A program made the translations under genes and the position numbers. The notes beneath the pieces are model-generated. The model had not been told where the DNA came from, made no database searches, and saw nothing but the letters and a program-made list of their open reading frames with translations. From Desulfobacterales bacterium (GTDB taxonomy: Bacteria; Desulfobacterota; Desulfobacteria; Desulfobacterales; JAAELO01), in contig JAAELO010000494.1 in the NCBI GenBank assembly GCA_024226555.1, positions 62,001-126,000 of the forward strand: a stretch of DNA of 64,000 nt, in the 5' to 3' direction. Every line of letters starts with the position of its first letter. The stretch's first letter is position 1. Positions 8,690 to 17,264 of this stretch are shown here, in pieces.

Positions 8690-9700
8690 ATGAAAAATAT
8701 TACTACAGGTATTGTTTCAGCTCTCACCTTAACAGCAATAGCGGTTATTTGCTGCTATTTTATCGTCACTAAACAAGCTGATTTTCCAACAACGCAGGAA
8801 CCATTATCTATTGGGATTTCAAAATCATTTCTCTCTATTCCGGTTTATATCGCTCAGGCCAAAGGATTTTTTGCAGAAGAGGGTATTGATATTACAATAA
8901 ACGAATACACAAGTGGAAAGATGGCTACAAAGAAACTGTTCGATGGCGAAGTCAATATATCAACAGTTGCTGATATTCCTGTAGTTTTTAACAGCTTTAA
9001 ACGGAATGATTTCAGCATCACTGCCACATTTGCCGCTTCATATCATTTTGTTAGAATGATTGCCAGAAAAGATAAAGGTATTAAAACTACTAAAGACTTA
9101 AAAGGGAAAAAAATCGGCACAAATATGAAAACAACAAGTCACTTTTTCCTTGGAACTTTTCTTACCCACAATTTGTTACCGATATCAGATGTTATACCTG
9201 TTCACTATAAAACAACTGATCTGCCGACGGCATTGGCAAACGATGAAGTGGATGCAATTTCTGTCTGGCAGCCCTATGACCACAAAGCCTGGCTCCTTTT
9301 AGGAAAAAATGCTGTAGAAATGCCAAACAAAGATATATACAGGGCAACTTTCAGTTTTGCCTCGATGAATCATTTTGCAGAAAACAACGGAGCAAGGCTG
9401 GAAAAATTCCTGAAGGCGATTAATAAAGCAGCTATATTCACCCAAACAAACAAAGAGGAATCACAGGAAATAATAACGGGTATTTTTAAAATTGATAAAG
9501 AATATATTCGTAAAATCTGGGATACTTACGTTTTTGGAATTTTTCTGGACCAGTCATTATTGTTAGGATTAGATGATGTAGCTCGCTGGGCTATTGAGAA
9601 CAGATTTACTGAAAAAAAAAAGATACCCAACTACCTCGATTATTTACACTTAGATGCATTGCAGACAGTAAAGCCTGAATCAATATCAATAATTCGTTAG
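8690..9700 (+). CDS. NMT1/SsuA-like periplasmic substrate-binding protein
   Basis: This 336-residue protein resembles the binding proteins of nitrate/sulfonate/taurine/thiamine-precursor ABC transporters. After an N-terminal hydrophobic segment (about 5-25, export signal or anchor) it has LSIGISKSFLSIPVYIA, AKGFFAEEGIDI and DLKGKKIGTN, typical of the family. The ATG at 8690 is preferred over an upstream TTG because it starts the hydrophobic segment directly. There is no permease or ATPase gene nearby. It is 11 bp from a membrane histidine kinase gene, so it more likely presents a ligand to that sensor than to a transporter. The ligand is unknown. Confidence 0.75.
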   Translation: MKNITTGIVSALTLTAIAVICCYFIVTKQADFPTTQEPLSIGISKSFLSIPVYIAQAKGFFAEEGIDITINEYTSGKMATKKLFDGEVNISTVADIPVVFNSFKRNDFSITATFAASYHFVRMIARKDKGIKTTKDLKGKKIGTNMKTTSHFFLGTFLTHNLLPISDVIPVHYKTTDLPTALANDEVDAISVWQPYDHKAWLLLGKNAVEMPNKDIYRATFSFASMNHFAENNGARLEKFLKAINKAAIFTQTNKEESQEIITGIFKIDKEYIRKIWDTYVFGIFLDQSLLLGLDDVARWAIENRFTEKKKIPNYLDYLHLDALQTVKPESISIIR

Positions 9701-9711
9701 CGGAGAAATTA

Positions 9712-11407
9712 ATGCGACTGAAAACAAGGCTCCAGATTAGTGTATCAATAACAACGTTGGTGGTTGTTCTGGTTAGCTCAGTCATATTTTTTTCCATTCA
9801 TAGAAAAAATGAGGAGAGCAGGAAAAACAGAGAGATCAGCCGTTTAATAAAAGAGATAGCTGAGTTGAAATTTATTACTCAGGAATACATGCTTCACCAC
9901 GAGGAGAGAGCATTAACTCAGTGGAAGGCTAAACACAAGTCTTTTACAAAATTTCTTAACAGAAAAACACTTGATATCCCTGACAGTAATTTAATTTTAG
10001 AAAGAATTCGTCACAATAATAAAGTTTTCAACGAAATTTTCCAGGCCTTTATATCTGATTATGAAAAAAATCGTATTTTTCCCGTTGAAAGAAATTCTGT
10101 TATACAAAGGCTGGAAAACCGAAGGGGCAATCAGTTGCTGCTAAAAGCACAGATTATGGTTTCCGATGCATATCTTCTTCATGCAATAGTAGACTCAAAA
10201 TTAGAACAACTTGAGCAGCGAGACGGCATATTGATTGGCGGTGCCTTATTTGGTCTTTTATTCTTTAGCACTTCTATATCAGTATGGATATTCAGAAGTA
10301 TTGCCATACCTGTTGCTAAACTTGAAAAAGGTGCAAGAATTGTCAGTAGCGGTAATCTTGAGTATAAAACCAGTATCGAGCAGGATGACGAAATTGGACA
10401 TTTATCACAAGCCTTCGATAAAATGACCGAAAGTTTGTCCAGTACTTTGATCTCAAAAGACTATGTGGAAAATATACTAAAGTCGATGTACGAAATGCTG
10501 ATCGTGCTCGATACAGATTCATACATCAAACTGGTTAACTCTGAGACGTTAAATCTTTTAGGGTATAAAGAAAGTCAATTATATGGAAAGGAGATCTCTG
10601 AAATAACTGATGATGATAAAATCCTCCGTTATACTACCGAAGCTGTTTCGCTATCCAAAAAAAATGACACAATCGAGATTGAAACAACCTGTATAAAAAA
10701 TAATAATGAACTAATACCTGTTCATTTTTTCGGTTCGGTTATGCATAATAAAAAAGGCGAATTTGATGGTATTATATTTGTGGCTTTAGACATAACAAAA
10801 AGGAAACAGGTTGAGGCTGAATTAATCAGCCATAAAGAAAGTCTGGAATTAATTGTTGAGACGCGGACTGAAGAAGTTAATGAAAAGAATATAAAACTGA
10901 AAAATGAGATAGCTGAACGCAATCGATTTGAGGCTGAACTTCAAAAATCGCTAACTGAGAAAGAAATTCTTCTCCGTGAAATTCACCACCGTGTAAAAAA
11001 CAACCTGACATCAATAATTTCACTCATCGGACTTCAGATGAATGACATCAATAATTTCACTCATCGGACTTCAGATGAATGAAATTACTGACAAGGATCT
11101 ATATGATCAAATGCTGGACCTTGAAAATCGTATCCGGAGTATGAGTCACACGCACCCATATGAACGTGAAACCCTATTTAATGATCTGAACCAGACTTAT
11201 TTAGATGTCATGATGCCCTCTCTGGCAGGTTTGACAATTGTTTCTTATTTATCTGCAACTGTTGCTCATCTGGGATTAACTTCGAGTGGCTTAACTGTTG
11301 GCGTTCAAATCATAGAGCCCTATCTGGAGGATCGCACTCCTATTCATATGACCAGAATAATTGAAGAGATTTTTGGTAATTTTACACCACTGCCTGATTT
11401 TGACTAA
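9712..11407 (+). pseudogene. Membrane histidine kinase broken by a 37-bp tandem duplication
   Basis: Domain order: transmembrane segment (about 14-28), periplasmic region, second transmembrane segment (about 172-192), HAMP (to about 245), PAS (about 255-370), coiled coil, then an HisKA_2-type phosphoacceptor motif EIHHRVKNN (His about 425). At 11009-11082 a 37-bp unit occurs twice in tandem; since 37 is not a multiple of three, the frame shifts and the first frame stops at 11082. Removing one unit joins the frame to the one ending at 11407. Even then no ATP-binding HATPase motifs (N, G1, G2 boxes) are visible in the last 75 residues, so the C-terminus is also lost or replaced. A good ribosome binding site (GGAG) precedes the start. 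Confidence 0.8.
11009..11082 (+). repeat. 37-bp perfect tandem duplication
   Basis: The unit runs 11009-11045 and is repeated at 11046-11082 (acatcaataatttcactc... to ...cagatgaatg). It lies inside the phosphoacceptor helix of the histidine kinase gene and causes a frameshift. The two copies are identical, so the event is recent. Confidence 0.95.
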
Positions 11408-11408
11408 A

Positions 11409-11627
11409 GGGTTCTAATAAAATTTTGCTTGAAATAACGTGAAGCAAACAAAATTAAAACTATTTTTCTTTTATGGGAACCTCTAATAATTAGAATTTTT
11501 GATGAAAAACAAGGCATAACAAAAAATAACGGGTTGATTTTACTACAGTTTTATTTTTGTTATATCTGTGTTTCGCAAAAAGATCAGTTATTAGAGATTC
11601 CCTTATTGTAGTTCGATAAAAATTCCC
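11409..11627 (+). repeat. Older dispersed element interrupted by copy 4
   Basis: GGGTTCTAATAA at 11409-11420 followed by TTTTGCTTGAAATAAC resembles the left end, and GTAGTTCGATAAAAATTCCC near 11608-11627 resembles the right end. Between them lies a complete copy with its own TTAT duplication. This is best read as an element inserted into an older element right after the kinase stop codon. Confidence 0.6.
11475..11602 (+). mobile_element. Dispersed inverted-repeat element, copy 4 (TSD TTAT)
   Basis: This is a 128-bp short-subtype copy, GGGAACCTCTAATAATTAG...AGTTATTAGAGATTCCC. TTAT flanks both sides (11471-11474, 11603-11606). Both arms carry ATAACAAAAA next to the A-rich core, so the halves pair. 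Confidence 0.9.
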
Positions 11628-11652
11628 AAAGCAATCATAGAGTAACTTTTAA

Positions 11653-12315
11653 TTACCAGGAAGTTACAAATACGCTTTTATTTTCTTCATAGTTATTAAT
11701 AAAGTTCTCTTTAATATTTTTGAGGTTATACATGTTTCCTTGTGGGTCACTGAATTCCAATAATTTCTCAAAACTTTCTTTATCAGCATAATAGAAGTCA
11801 TTATTGAAATATTCATAAAACTCTCTTGTCATACCTTTTCTTTGATATCCAACTTCCTCGCAGTGATATACATTTTGTACAATTCCATCGTAAGCAATAT
11901 CTATGAATCCTATATCAGAATCATTAATATTGATATTGTCTCCATAAATACTCTTCTCAAAACCTGACAAGTTATTATTTTTTTCAAACTCAACAATAGC
12001 CTGTTCACACGAATCATATGTTCCAACCAATTTTAATTTATAATCAGACAGACCATCATTTAATCCAAGTTTATCTTTAGCTCTCTGTAACTCTTCTTTT
12101 GTGTTGAATATCGCTATTAAAGAAATATACTCTCTAACTTTTGCTTCACTTATATATTCTTTATAATTAAATTTATCAGCATCTATGCAAAGGTCCAGTT
12201 CCTTACAAATTATATAGTTTTTATATTTTTGTGGCTCTTTTTTTAGTTTATAGTGATAAATATCAAGGCCCATTAAGTAAACTATCCTCTCCTGTTCAAT
12301 AGTTTTTCTGTTCAT
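11653..12315 (-). CDS. Hypothetical protein
   Basis: This 220-residue, acidic, soluble protein has no signal peptide or membrane segment. I do not recognise a family, although the segment MGLDIYHYKLKK (from residue 15) resembles the start of small uncharacterised accessory or phage-associated proteins, and translation might begin at that Met. The annotated ATG overlaps the stop of the upstream gene as ATGA, a translational-coupling arrangement. It probably works with the zinc-ribbon/propeller protein encoded upstream. Confidence 0.65.
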   Translation of the reverse strand: MNRKTIEQERIVYLMGLDIYHYKLKKEPQKYKNYIICKELDLCIDADKFNYKEYISEAKVREYISLIAIFNTKEELQRAKDKLGLNDGLSDYKLKLVGTYDSCEQAIVEFEKNNNLSGFEKSIYGDNININDSDIGFIDIAYDGIVQNVYHCEEVGYQRKGMTREFYEYFNNDFYYADKESFEKLLEFSDPQGNMYNLKNIKENFINNYEENKSVFVTSW

Positions 12316-13553
12316 TCTATTTTACTGATTATTTGCACACTGTTTTTTGAAATATCATAAATATACAACTCATTTCTAAAACTGACTGCAAGAATATTCT
12401 TTTGTGGAGAATAGCCTGTAACATAATGCTCGTATAATTCTCTGTTTACTGGGACAAATGTATTCTCGTCAAGCGGACTTATATATTTGGCTCTTGCTTT
12501 CCCATGTTTTTCTTCTAAAACATGAATGGTGTCAGTTATAAATAATATTTTTTTCCCTTGCATCTCCACATTGAAAACCCCATCAATATCAGTGAATTTC
12601 TTAAATTTATCACTGTCTCTTGTTATTGTACGTGCTGGCTTAGGTAGTGGATAGTGCCTGTTTATCTCTTGTAAGGTTTCTCCATTTAGCCTTAAGAAAC
12701 CAAAAGGCATGGCAGGAAGATCGTCAAAACCTTCTTCATTATTTACATATCCAAGCATAATAGATCCGTCTGTATCCCAGAATACCTCCTGAACATTGAG
12801 CCATATCTCTTCATATGATGCCACATGAATAACGGGTTCAGGTTTTCCAGGCTGTAAAGCATACATTTCCAGTTGATACTTATCACTGCCATATTTGTGC
12901 GGATGGATGCGAAGCATTCTCTTGCCAAATGGCTCAAAAAAAACCTTACCACCACTTATTCCTTCGTGATAATCAAGACTGTGCTTAGTCCATGTTTTGC
13001 TCTCAAGTGTATAGATATGCATACCTGAGCGTTTATATAACATTGTCTCCCACTCAATAAAAAGATGGTTCTCAGTTAAGTGTGATTCTCGAAAATCGAA
13101 TCCGGGTATATCAAATGTATCAATCTCCTCCCCGGTTTCTGCATCATTAATACTGCCATCTCTGTTAAAAAAACTTTTCCCATCAGGATGCCATGACTCC
13201 GGCCATTTGCAGTCACTCAAATGAGTGTTCCAGTTTTTCCCATCAAAAGCTGCCATCCAGATATAACAACTCTCAGGAAAAACAGCGAGTTTGTTACCAT
13301 CAGGGGAAAAAGAGAGTTTAAGGGCAGATAATGATGTGTCGGGAGTGGGGCTGTCGATGCTTGCATTAATAGGCTCAGCGGTACCAGTATCAAGCCATAT
13401 CCTGAATTTGACATTAATGTTCTCACTGCATTGGCTGCATTTACGACTTTCAAAGACATCGTAGTATTCAAAATCTCCCGGTGTTATCCAGAAAGGTTTC
13501 GGTTTCTTTTTTATTCTGGGTTTTATCTTTTTTTTGCAGTGAGGGCATTTCAT
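12312..13553 (-). CDS. Zinc-ribbon plus beta-propeller-like hypothetical protein
   Basis: The 413 residues begin with MKCPHCKKK, and a second Cys pair (CSQC) follows at about residues 39-42, making a four-Cys zinc ribbon split by about 30 residues. The rest has repeated propeller-like strands such as LSFSPDGNKLAVFP (about 80-93) and a similar C-terminal blade, as in TolB/WD40-like folds. There is no signal peptide, so it should be cytoplasmic. It overlaps the next gene by 4 nt and is read first. Function is unknown. Confidence 0.65.
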   Translation of the reverse strand: MKCPHCKKKIKPRIKKKPKPFWITPGDFEYYDVFESRKCSQCSENINVKFRIWLDTGTAEPINASIDSPTPDTSLSALKLSFSPDGNKLAVFPESCYIWMAAFDGKNWNTHLSDCKWPESWHPDGKSFFNRDGSINDAETGEEIDTFDIPGFDFRESHLTENHLFIEWETMLYKRSGMHIYTLESKTWTKHSLDYHEGISGGKVFFEPFGKRMLRIHPHKYGSDKYQLEMYALQPGKPEPVIHVASYEEIWLNVQEVFWDTDGSIMLGYVNNEEGFDDLPAMPFGFLRLNGETLQEINRHYPLPKPARTITRDSDKFKKFTDIDGVFNVEMQGKKILFITDTIHVLEEKHGKARAKYISPLDENTFVPVNRELYEHYVTGYSPQKNILAVSFRNELYIYDISKNSVQIISKIE

Positions 13554-13617
13554 ACTAAAGTCCTTTTTTTATTTACTGTTACAGAGAATAACAAATTTTC
13601 AAAAGCTAAATAGTCTG

Positions 13618-14418
13618 TTAATTCCTGTGTTCCACTGGTTCCAAAAAAGAACCAAAGACCCAACCAACAACTTCCGGTTTTTTTCTCCAGCTAAATTTTT
13701 GCATAATTTTGTACCAGTTATGGGTTCCCCATTTTTTCTTTGTTTCTTTTGGACCAATCTCTAAAATCTTTATTTTTGTACCGGTATTCAGTTTTTTTAA
13801 CACCCTTGAATTGGCAGATATAGCTTCTCTGACCAGAACAGAATTCATATTGATTGTAGTTCTTTCATTTACTCTGGGGACTATAAATGAATAGTTCCCT
13901 GTGTATCCTTTTTCCGGCATCTTTACCGGGGAACCGGAAACGATCCATCTTTCAAATTCCTTTTTAACAGAATCAACAGTATAAAGTATTGTTTTGGGTA
14001 GAATATTATATTTTACATCTTTTTCACCATAACTGCGGTTGTAGTAAGTATCTATCTTTAAAATTTTCTTATGCTTAAAATAAGCGTTTCCGTAAAATTC
14101 AGATACTTCATCGCTATCTTTGAAAGTTAAAAAACACAGTTCTCCTTTTTTAGTATAATAGTAAATTCGCATGTCAATTGACCCGGGATACTGGATATTG
14201 CGGATAACTTTTCTGATTCTTTTTTTAATATCATAGTATAAAAACATATGCCCCTCAAAGGTTGTATGTCCATCTTTGGTTAAGGCTGAATTATTAATAG
14301 TTTTTATTTCTTCTTTAATCTCAGAAATCAGGCTGTTGGAATCATCTGCATATGATGTATTTTGAATGATCAACAGACATATTACGATTTGAATAGATTG
14401 AATAAATAATTTTCTCAT
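13618..14418 (-). CDS. Secreted protein with C-terminal SH3-like domain
   Basis: The protein has a signal peptide (MRKLFIQSIQIVICLLIIQ, cleavage near the ADD at about 25) and 266 residues. The last 75 residues form a bacterial SH3b-type domain: VLVREAISANSRVLKKLNTG, then W/Y-rich strands and VGWVFGSFLEPV. Such domains usually bind peptidoglycan or peptides in the periplasm. The middle region is not recognised. It is followed in the same direction by the zinc-ribbon gene after 64 bp. Confidence 0.72.
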   Translation of the reverse strand: MRKLFIQSIQIVICLLIIQNTSYADDSNSLISEIKEEIKTINNSALTKDGHTTFEGHMFLYYDIKKRIRKVIRNIQYPGSIDMRIYYYTKKGELCFLTFKDSDEVSEFYGNAYFKHKKILKIDTYYNRSYGEKDVKYNILPKTILYTVDSVKKEFERWIVSGSPVKMPEKGYTGNYSFIVPRVNERTTINMNSVLVREAISANSRVLKKLNTGTKIKILEIGPKETKKKWGTHNWYKIMQKFSWRKKPEVVGWVFGSFLEPVEHRN

Positions 14419-14604
14419 CTTTAGATATCTTCTTTCTACTAGATTATTAATGATCTGATCGATTCAGTTTTCATATTACAACAATACTTTGAATTATGAA
14501 TGTTAAATCTGACACATAGATTTACTTTTAGATAGCTGGGCTTTAATTTTTTATACAAATACCCGCATTGTGGATTGACTAGTATAAACTATTAAGGAAT
14601 ACTA

Positions 14605-14872
14605 ATGGTACAGGAATGTTCTGAAGATATCTCTGGTTTTCAGAAATCATCATTCATAATTAATGTTAAAGATTCAAATACTCTGGAACTCAACTTCACA
14701 GTAATTGAACCAATACTAAATATGGATGAAGCTTATCCCCTTTAGAATGATTTATATTTTTAATAATATTTTCAAAATTGATAAATTGCACGAATTTCCA
14801 GTTTATGAATGGGATCGATTGTTTTACATTGTCATGGGTTCAACTCTTACAGGAAATCCATTAGAATCATAA
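14605..14872 (+). pseudogene. Possible small frameshifted ORF pair
   Basis: Two short open frames follow each other: 14605-14745 (46 residues; AAGGA upstream) and 14747-14872 (41 residues, another frame). They may be one small gene with a frameshift, or chance. No family is recognised. The rest of the gap 14419-15032 holds no other gene that I can support. Confidence 0.2.
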
Positions 14873-14908
14873 CCTGATATAAGTCCTTTGCATAAGATCA
14901 ATAGTAAT
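14862..14908 (+). repeat. Direct repeat unit a (partner at 15592)
   Basis: The segment AGAATCATAACCTGATATAA, continuing with GTCCTTTGCATAAGATCAAT, recurs with a few changes at 15592-15640. The pair brackets the small membrane-protein gene at 15033-15452. It could be a duplication scar or part of a second, unrecognised repeat family. Confidence 0.55.
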
Positions 14909-15032
14909 TGTAGGTTCCCTCTGTATAATCCAACAAAACAGCCCTTTCAAAAACGTCGGTTTTCGTATACTGAATTCTTTAAAAAACTTTTACACGGATC
15001 AAACTGAGTTTAATTTTTTCCCAGGAATTATT

Positions 15033-15452
15033 TTAAAAATGGTTCTTTTTTGATTTTCTAATATACCTGAAAGGATAATAAATCCATGACAACATAGGTA
15101 GAAATAGTATTATCAGTATTGATATTCGAAACCATTCCGGGCTTAGTTCACTTCTTAAAAAACTTGAATACTCTTCACCATAAAGATCTATAAAACCAAT
15201 AATACCAAACACAAACAGAACAATACAGACAATTAATGAAACAACAACTGTTGAAATGTGTTCTGTTTTTCTGGCTATAAAAAATGTTAAAATAAGGCTT
15301 ATACATACAGCCATTGTTAAAAGTATTGTTTCAATATTTAATCTGGGGTTCCACGAAAATAAATTACAGGCAACAATCAGATGAGCTGTTGAAAAAAGCA
15401 GTGATAATCCAACAACAATCCACGCTATAGATTCAAATATTAATCTCACCAT
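15033..15452 (-). CDS. Small polytopic membrane protein, unknown
   Basis: The protein has 139 residues and four hydrophobic segments (about 8-30, 42-60, 69-90, 107-127). The basic C-terminal tail RYIRKSKKNHF predicts a cytoplasmic C-terminus. No family is recognised and no linked gene gives a clue. It is flanked by the two copies of a direct repeat. Confidence 0.55.
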   Translation of the reverse strand: MVRLIFESIAWIVVGLSLLFSTAHLIVACNLFSWNPRLNIETILLTMAVCISLILTFFIARKTEHISTVVVSLIVCIVLFVFGIIGFIDLYGEEYSSFLRSELSPEWFRISILIILFLPMLSWIYYPFRYIRKSKKNHF

Positions 15453-15539
15453 TTGGAAGTTCCTTTTTTTGTCTTTTTAACATCGATAACATAAAAAAAA
15501 AGATCACTCAAACTAATCATATTGAGAAGACTCAATACA

Positions 15540-15579
15540 GTAGGTTGGATTGAATATTGGGAACCTCAAGCCAACCTAC
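15540..15579. repeat. 9-bp inverted repeat
   Basis: GTAGGTTGG (15540-15548) and CCAACCTAC (15571-15579) form a perfect stem with a 22-nt loop. It is in the gap 15453-15850 upstream of the membrane-protein gene. It could be an operator or a transcript structure; otherwise this gap appears empty apart from the direct repeat. Confidence 0.45.
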
Positions 15580-15591
15580 AAGTTCACTATA

Positions 15592-15640
15592 TAGAATCAT
15601 AAATCTGATATAAAGTCCTTTGCATTAGATCAATAGTTAC
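15592..15640 (+). repeat. Direct repeat unit b (partner at 14862)
   Basis: AGAATCATAAATCTGATATA followed by AAGTCCTTTGCATTAGATCA matches the unit at 14862 with a few substitutions and 1-nt indels. Confidence 0.55.
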
Positions 15641-15850
15641 ATAAAGCCCTTCACGGGATGTTGTGGACAGATCATCCTTAAATCTACTATTGCTAATAGA
15701 AATAAGAAAATCCATCATTACATTTATTCTTCGTAGTCCTTCAAGTGGAGTGTCAAAGTCGTTGTAGATCTCGTATAGTCATATTAGTTTCCATTATATT
15801 TTCCATTTTAATTTATTATTATAAGGTCATTTTAATTGGAAACCTGTAAA

Positions 15851-16537
15851 CTAAATAGCTCTCAACCCGGGAGATGTTTCTTTTTCAAGTGAGATGGTTT
15901 GTATAAACTCTAATCGCTTCTTTTTGCATCTCAATTGATATTGAACCATTTCATTGAAGACATTCATTAAACCATTAACATTTATTTCCCGATTGCAAAC
16001 ACCTGATTTCTGTAGTTCTTTTATCAAATAATATGATGATTCAATTGTTGAGAGACAATACTCTTTTGGTTGTTTTTTTATAAGAAATTTTGAACGATAT
16101 TCGTTGCTGAATGACAATTTTGGTAATTCCTGAAGGGTTTTGCTTATATGCATCATTTTGCGGGCAAAAGACCAGGTGGCGTCAATAAGAAAGACCAGTA
16201 AAGTTTTTTTCTCAGTAGATTTTTCAAAGTTAAAAGTTTCTGTATAAAACGCTTCTTTTCCCGGATAGAGAATCATAGGGTAGTATAATGGATCTGATAA
16301 AAGCTCCTGTGTACGGAAATTATCATCAAAAGAAGTATCAATTATTATCTCAGAATTCTTAAGAGAAAGGCTTGCCAGTCTACCCGTACCTGTTTTTTGT
16401 TTATATGCTTCCCGGGGATGCATGAGAAATACAAATTTTATTCCTGTATCAATCTCTGAGATTGATTGACAATAACAGCTTTGAGTTGACCGGAAGCATT
16501 GTAAACATTTTTCTGACATGAGCGAATAATAGAACAC
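15851..16537 (-). CDS. tapT: DTW-domain tRNA-uridine aminocarboxypropyltransferase
   Basis: DTW-domain enzymes transfer the 3-amino-3-carboxypropyl group of SAM to a tRNA uridine (acp3U). Evidence here is the N-terminal Cys cluster CLQCFRSTQSCYC, the segment FLMHPREAYKQKTGTGRLA, and the family signature region FLIDATWSFARKMM, in which the D-x-T-W core is kept. Length (228) is slightly above the usual 200-220. The start is GTG; an ATG six codons later is equally possible. It stands alone, with an element cluster just upstream. Confidence 0.83.
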   Translation of the reverse strand: MFYYSLMSEKCLQCFRSTQSCYCQSISEIDTGIKFVFLMHPREAYKQKTGTGRLASLSLKNSEIIIDTSFDDNFRTQELLSDPLYYPMILYPGKEAFYTETFNFEKSTEKKTLLVFLIDATWSFARKMMHISKTLQELPKLSFSNEYRSKFLIKKQPKEYCLSTIESSYYLIKELQKSGVCNREINVNGLMNVFNEMVQYQLRCKKKRLEFIQTISLEKETSPGLRAI

Positions 16538-16567
16538 CTTGTATTATAGGGCAAGATATTAATTCTT

Positions 16568-16788
16568 GGGAACCTCTAATAAATAGAATTTTGATTGAAA
16601 TTCAGATTTATAAAACCTTTTAGTTTTATAAAATCTCTACATTAGAATAAATAACGAATCAACCCGTTGTTTTTTGTTATACCTTGTTTTTCATCAAAAA
16701 TTCTAATTATTTGAGATTCCCTGAAGTTTACAATTTTTTTTCCTAATAACGAAGTAGTTCGATAAAATGGCGGTTATTTGAACCTCTT
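16568..16788 (+). mobile_element. Composite dispersed element, copy 5
   Basis: The left end GGGAACCTCTAATAAATAG opens a long-subtype element. At 16721 it closes with a second left-type arm in reverse (TTGTTTTTTGTTATACC ... GAGATTCCC). A separate right-type arm then follows: AACGAAGTAGTTCGATAAAA ... TTATTTGAACC, to about 16788. This looks like one element inserted into, or recombined with, another. No clean flanking duplication remains. Confidence 0.65.
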
Positions 16789-16898
16789 ATTTTTGTAAAC
16801 AGATTCCTCTCAAAGATTTATGTTCATTTAAAGGTGATATTTCGACAATTCTAAAAATATGGTTGACAAGTAACTTTTTATTGGTTAACTTTATAATT

Positions 16899-17198
16899 AT
16901 GGAAAATGAAATAGCAGCAAAAAAATTAGCAGAACTTGGACATACAACGAGACTTTCTATCTTTAGATACCTTGTTAAGATTGGAAATGAAGGAGCACCA
17001 GTTGGGCAAATTCAGGAGAATTTAAATATTCCGGGTTCCACTCTCTCACACCACATTAGCAGATTGGTTTCAGTGGGTTTAATAAAACAGGTTAGGGAAA
17101 GCAGAATTTTATACTGCATACCTCAATATGAAGTATTAAATGAACTTGTAGAATTTCTTAAATCTGAGTGCTGTATAGAAAGCAAATGTAACAAATAA
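16899..17198 (+). CDS. arsR: ArsR-family metalloid-responsive repressor
   Basis: From the ATG at 16899 the protein has 99 residues. A winged helix-turn-helix is seen at TRLSIFRYLVK, GQIQENLNIPGSTLSHHISR and the wing VRESRILYC. The C-terminus ECCIESKC supplies a Cys cluster suited to binding As(III) or similar metalloids. The frame stays open to a TTG at 16863, but the ATG gives the standard N-terminus. It is 66 bp upstream of the ArsP-like permease gene and should repress both until metalloid binds. Confidence 0.85.
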   Translation: MENEIAAKKLAELGHTTRLSIFRYLVKIGNEGAPVGQIQENLNIPGSTLSHHISRLVSVGLIKQVRESRILYCIPQYEVLNELVEFLKSECCIESKCNK

Positions 17199-17264
17199 TT
17201 TTTTTTACCTTTATATTTCGATTATATTAGAAATATAGATTTAAAATAAAAATGGAGGATAAAA

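Noticed and set aside
8419-8772. 117-codon open frame before the NMT1-like gene
   Set aside because: No ribosome binding site, low-complexity hydrophobic content, and it overlaps the clearly coding start of the next gene in another frame.
11205-11250. LDVMMPSLAG resembling a response-regulator receiver motif in the kinase tail
   Set aside because: The surrounding residues do not make a receiver domain (no upstream acidic pair, no later Lys), and the segment is too short; treated as a chance match.
16863-16895. TTGACA and TATAAT before arsR as a sigma-70 promoter
   Set aside because: The spacer is 23 nt, well outside the usual 16-18, and the TATAAT lies only 3 nt before the ATG.
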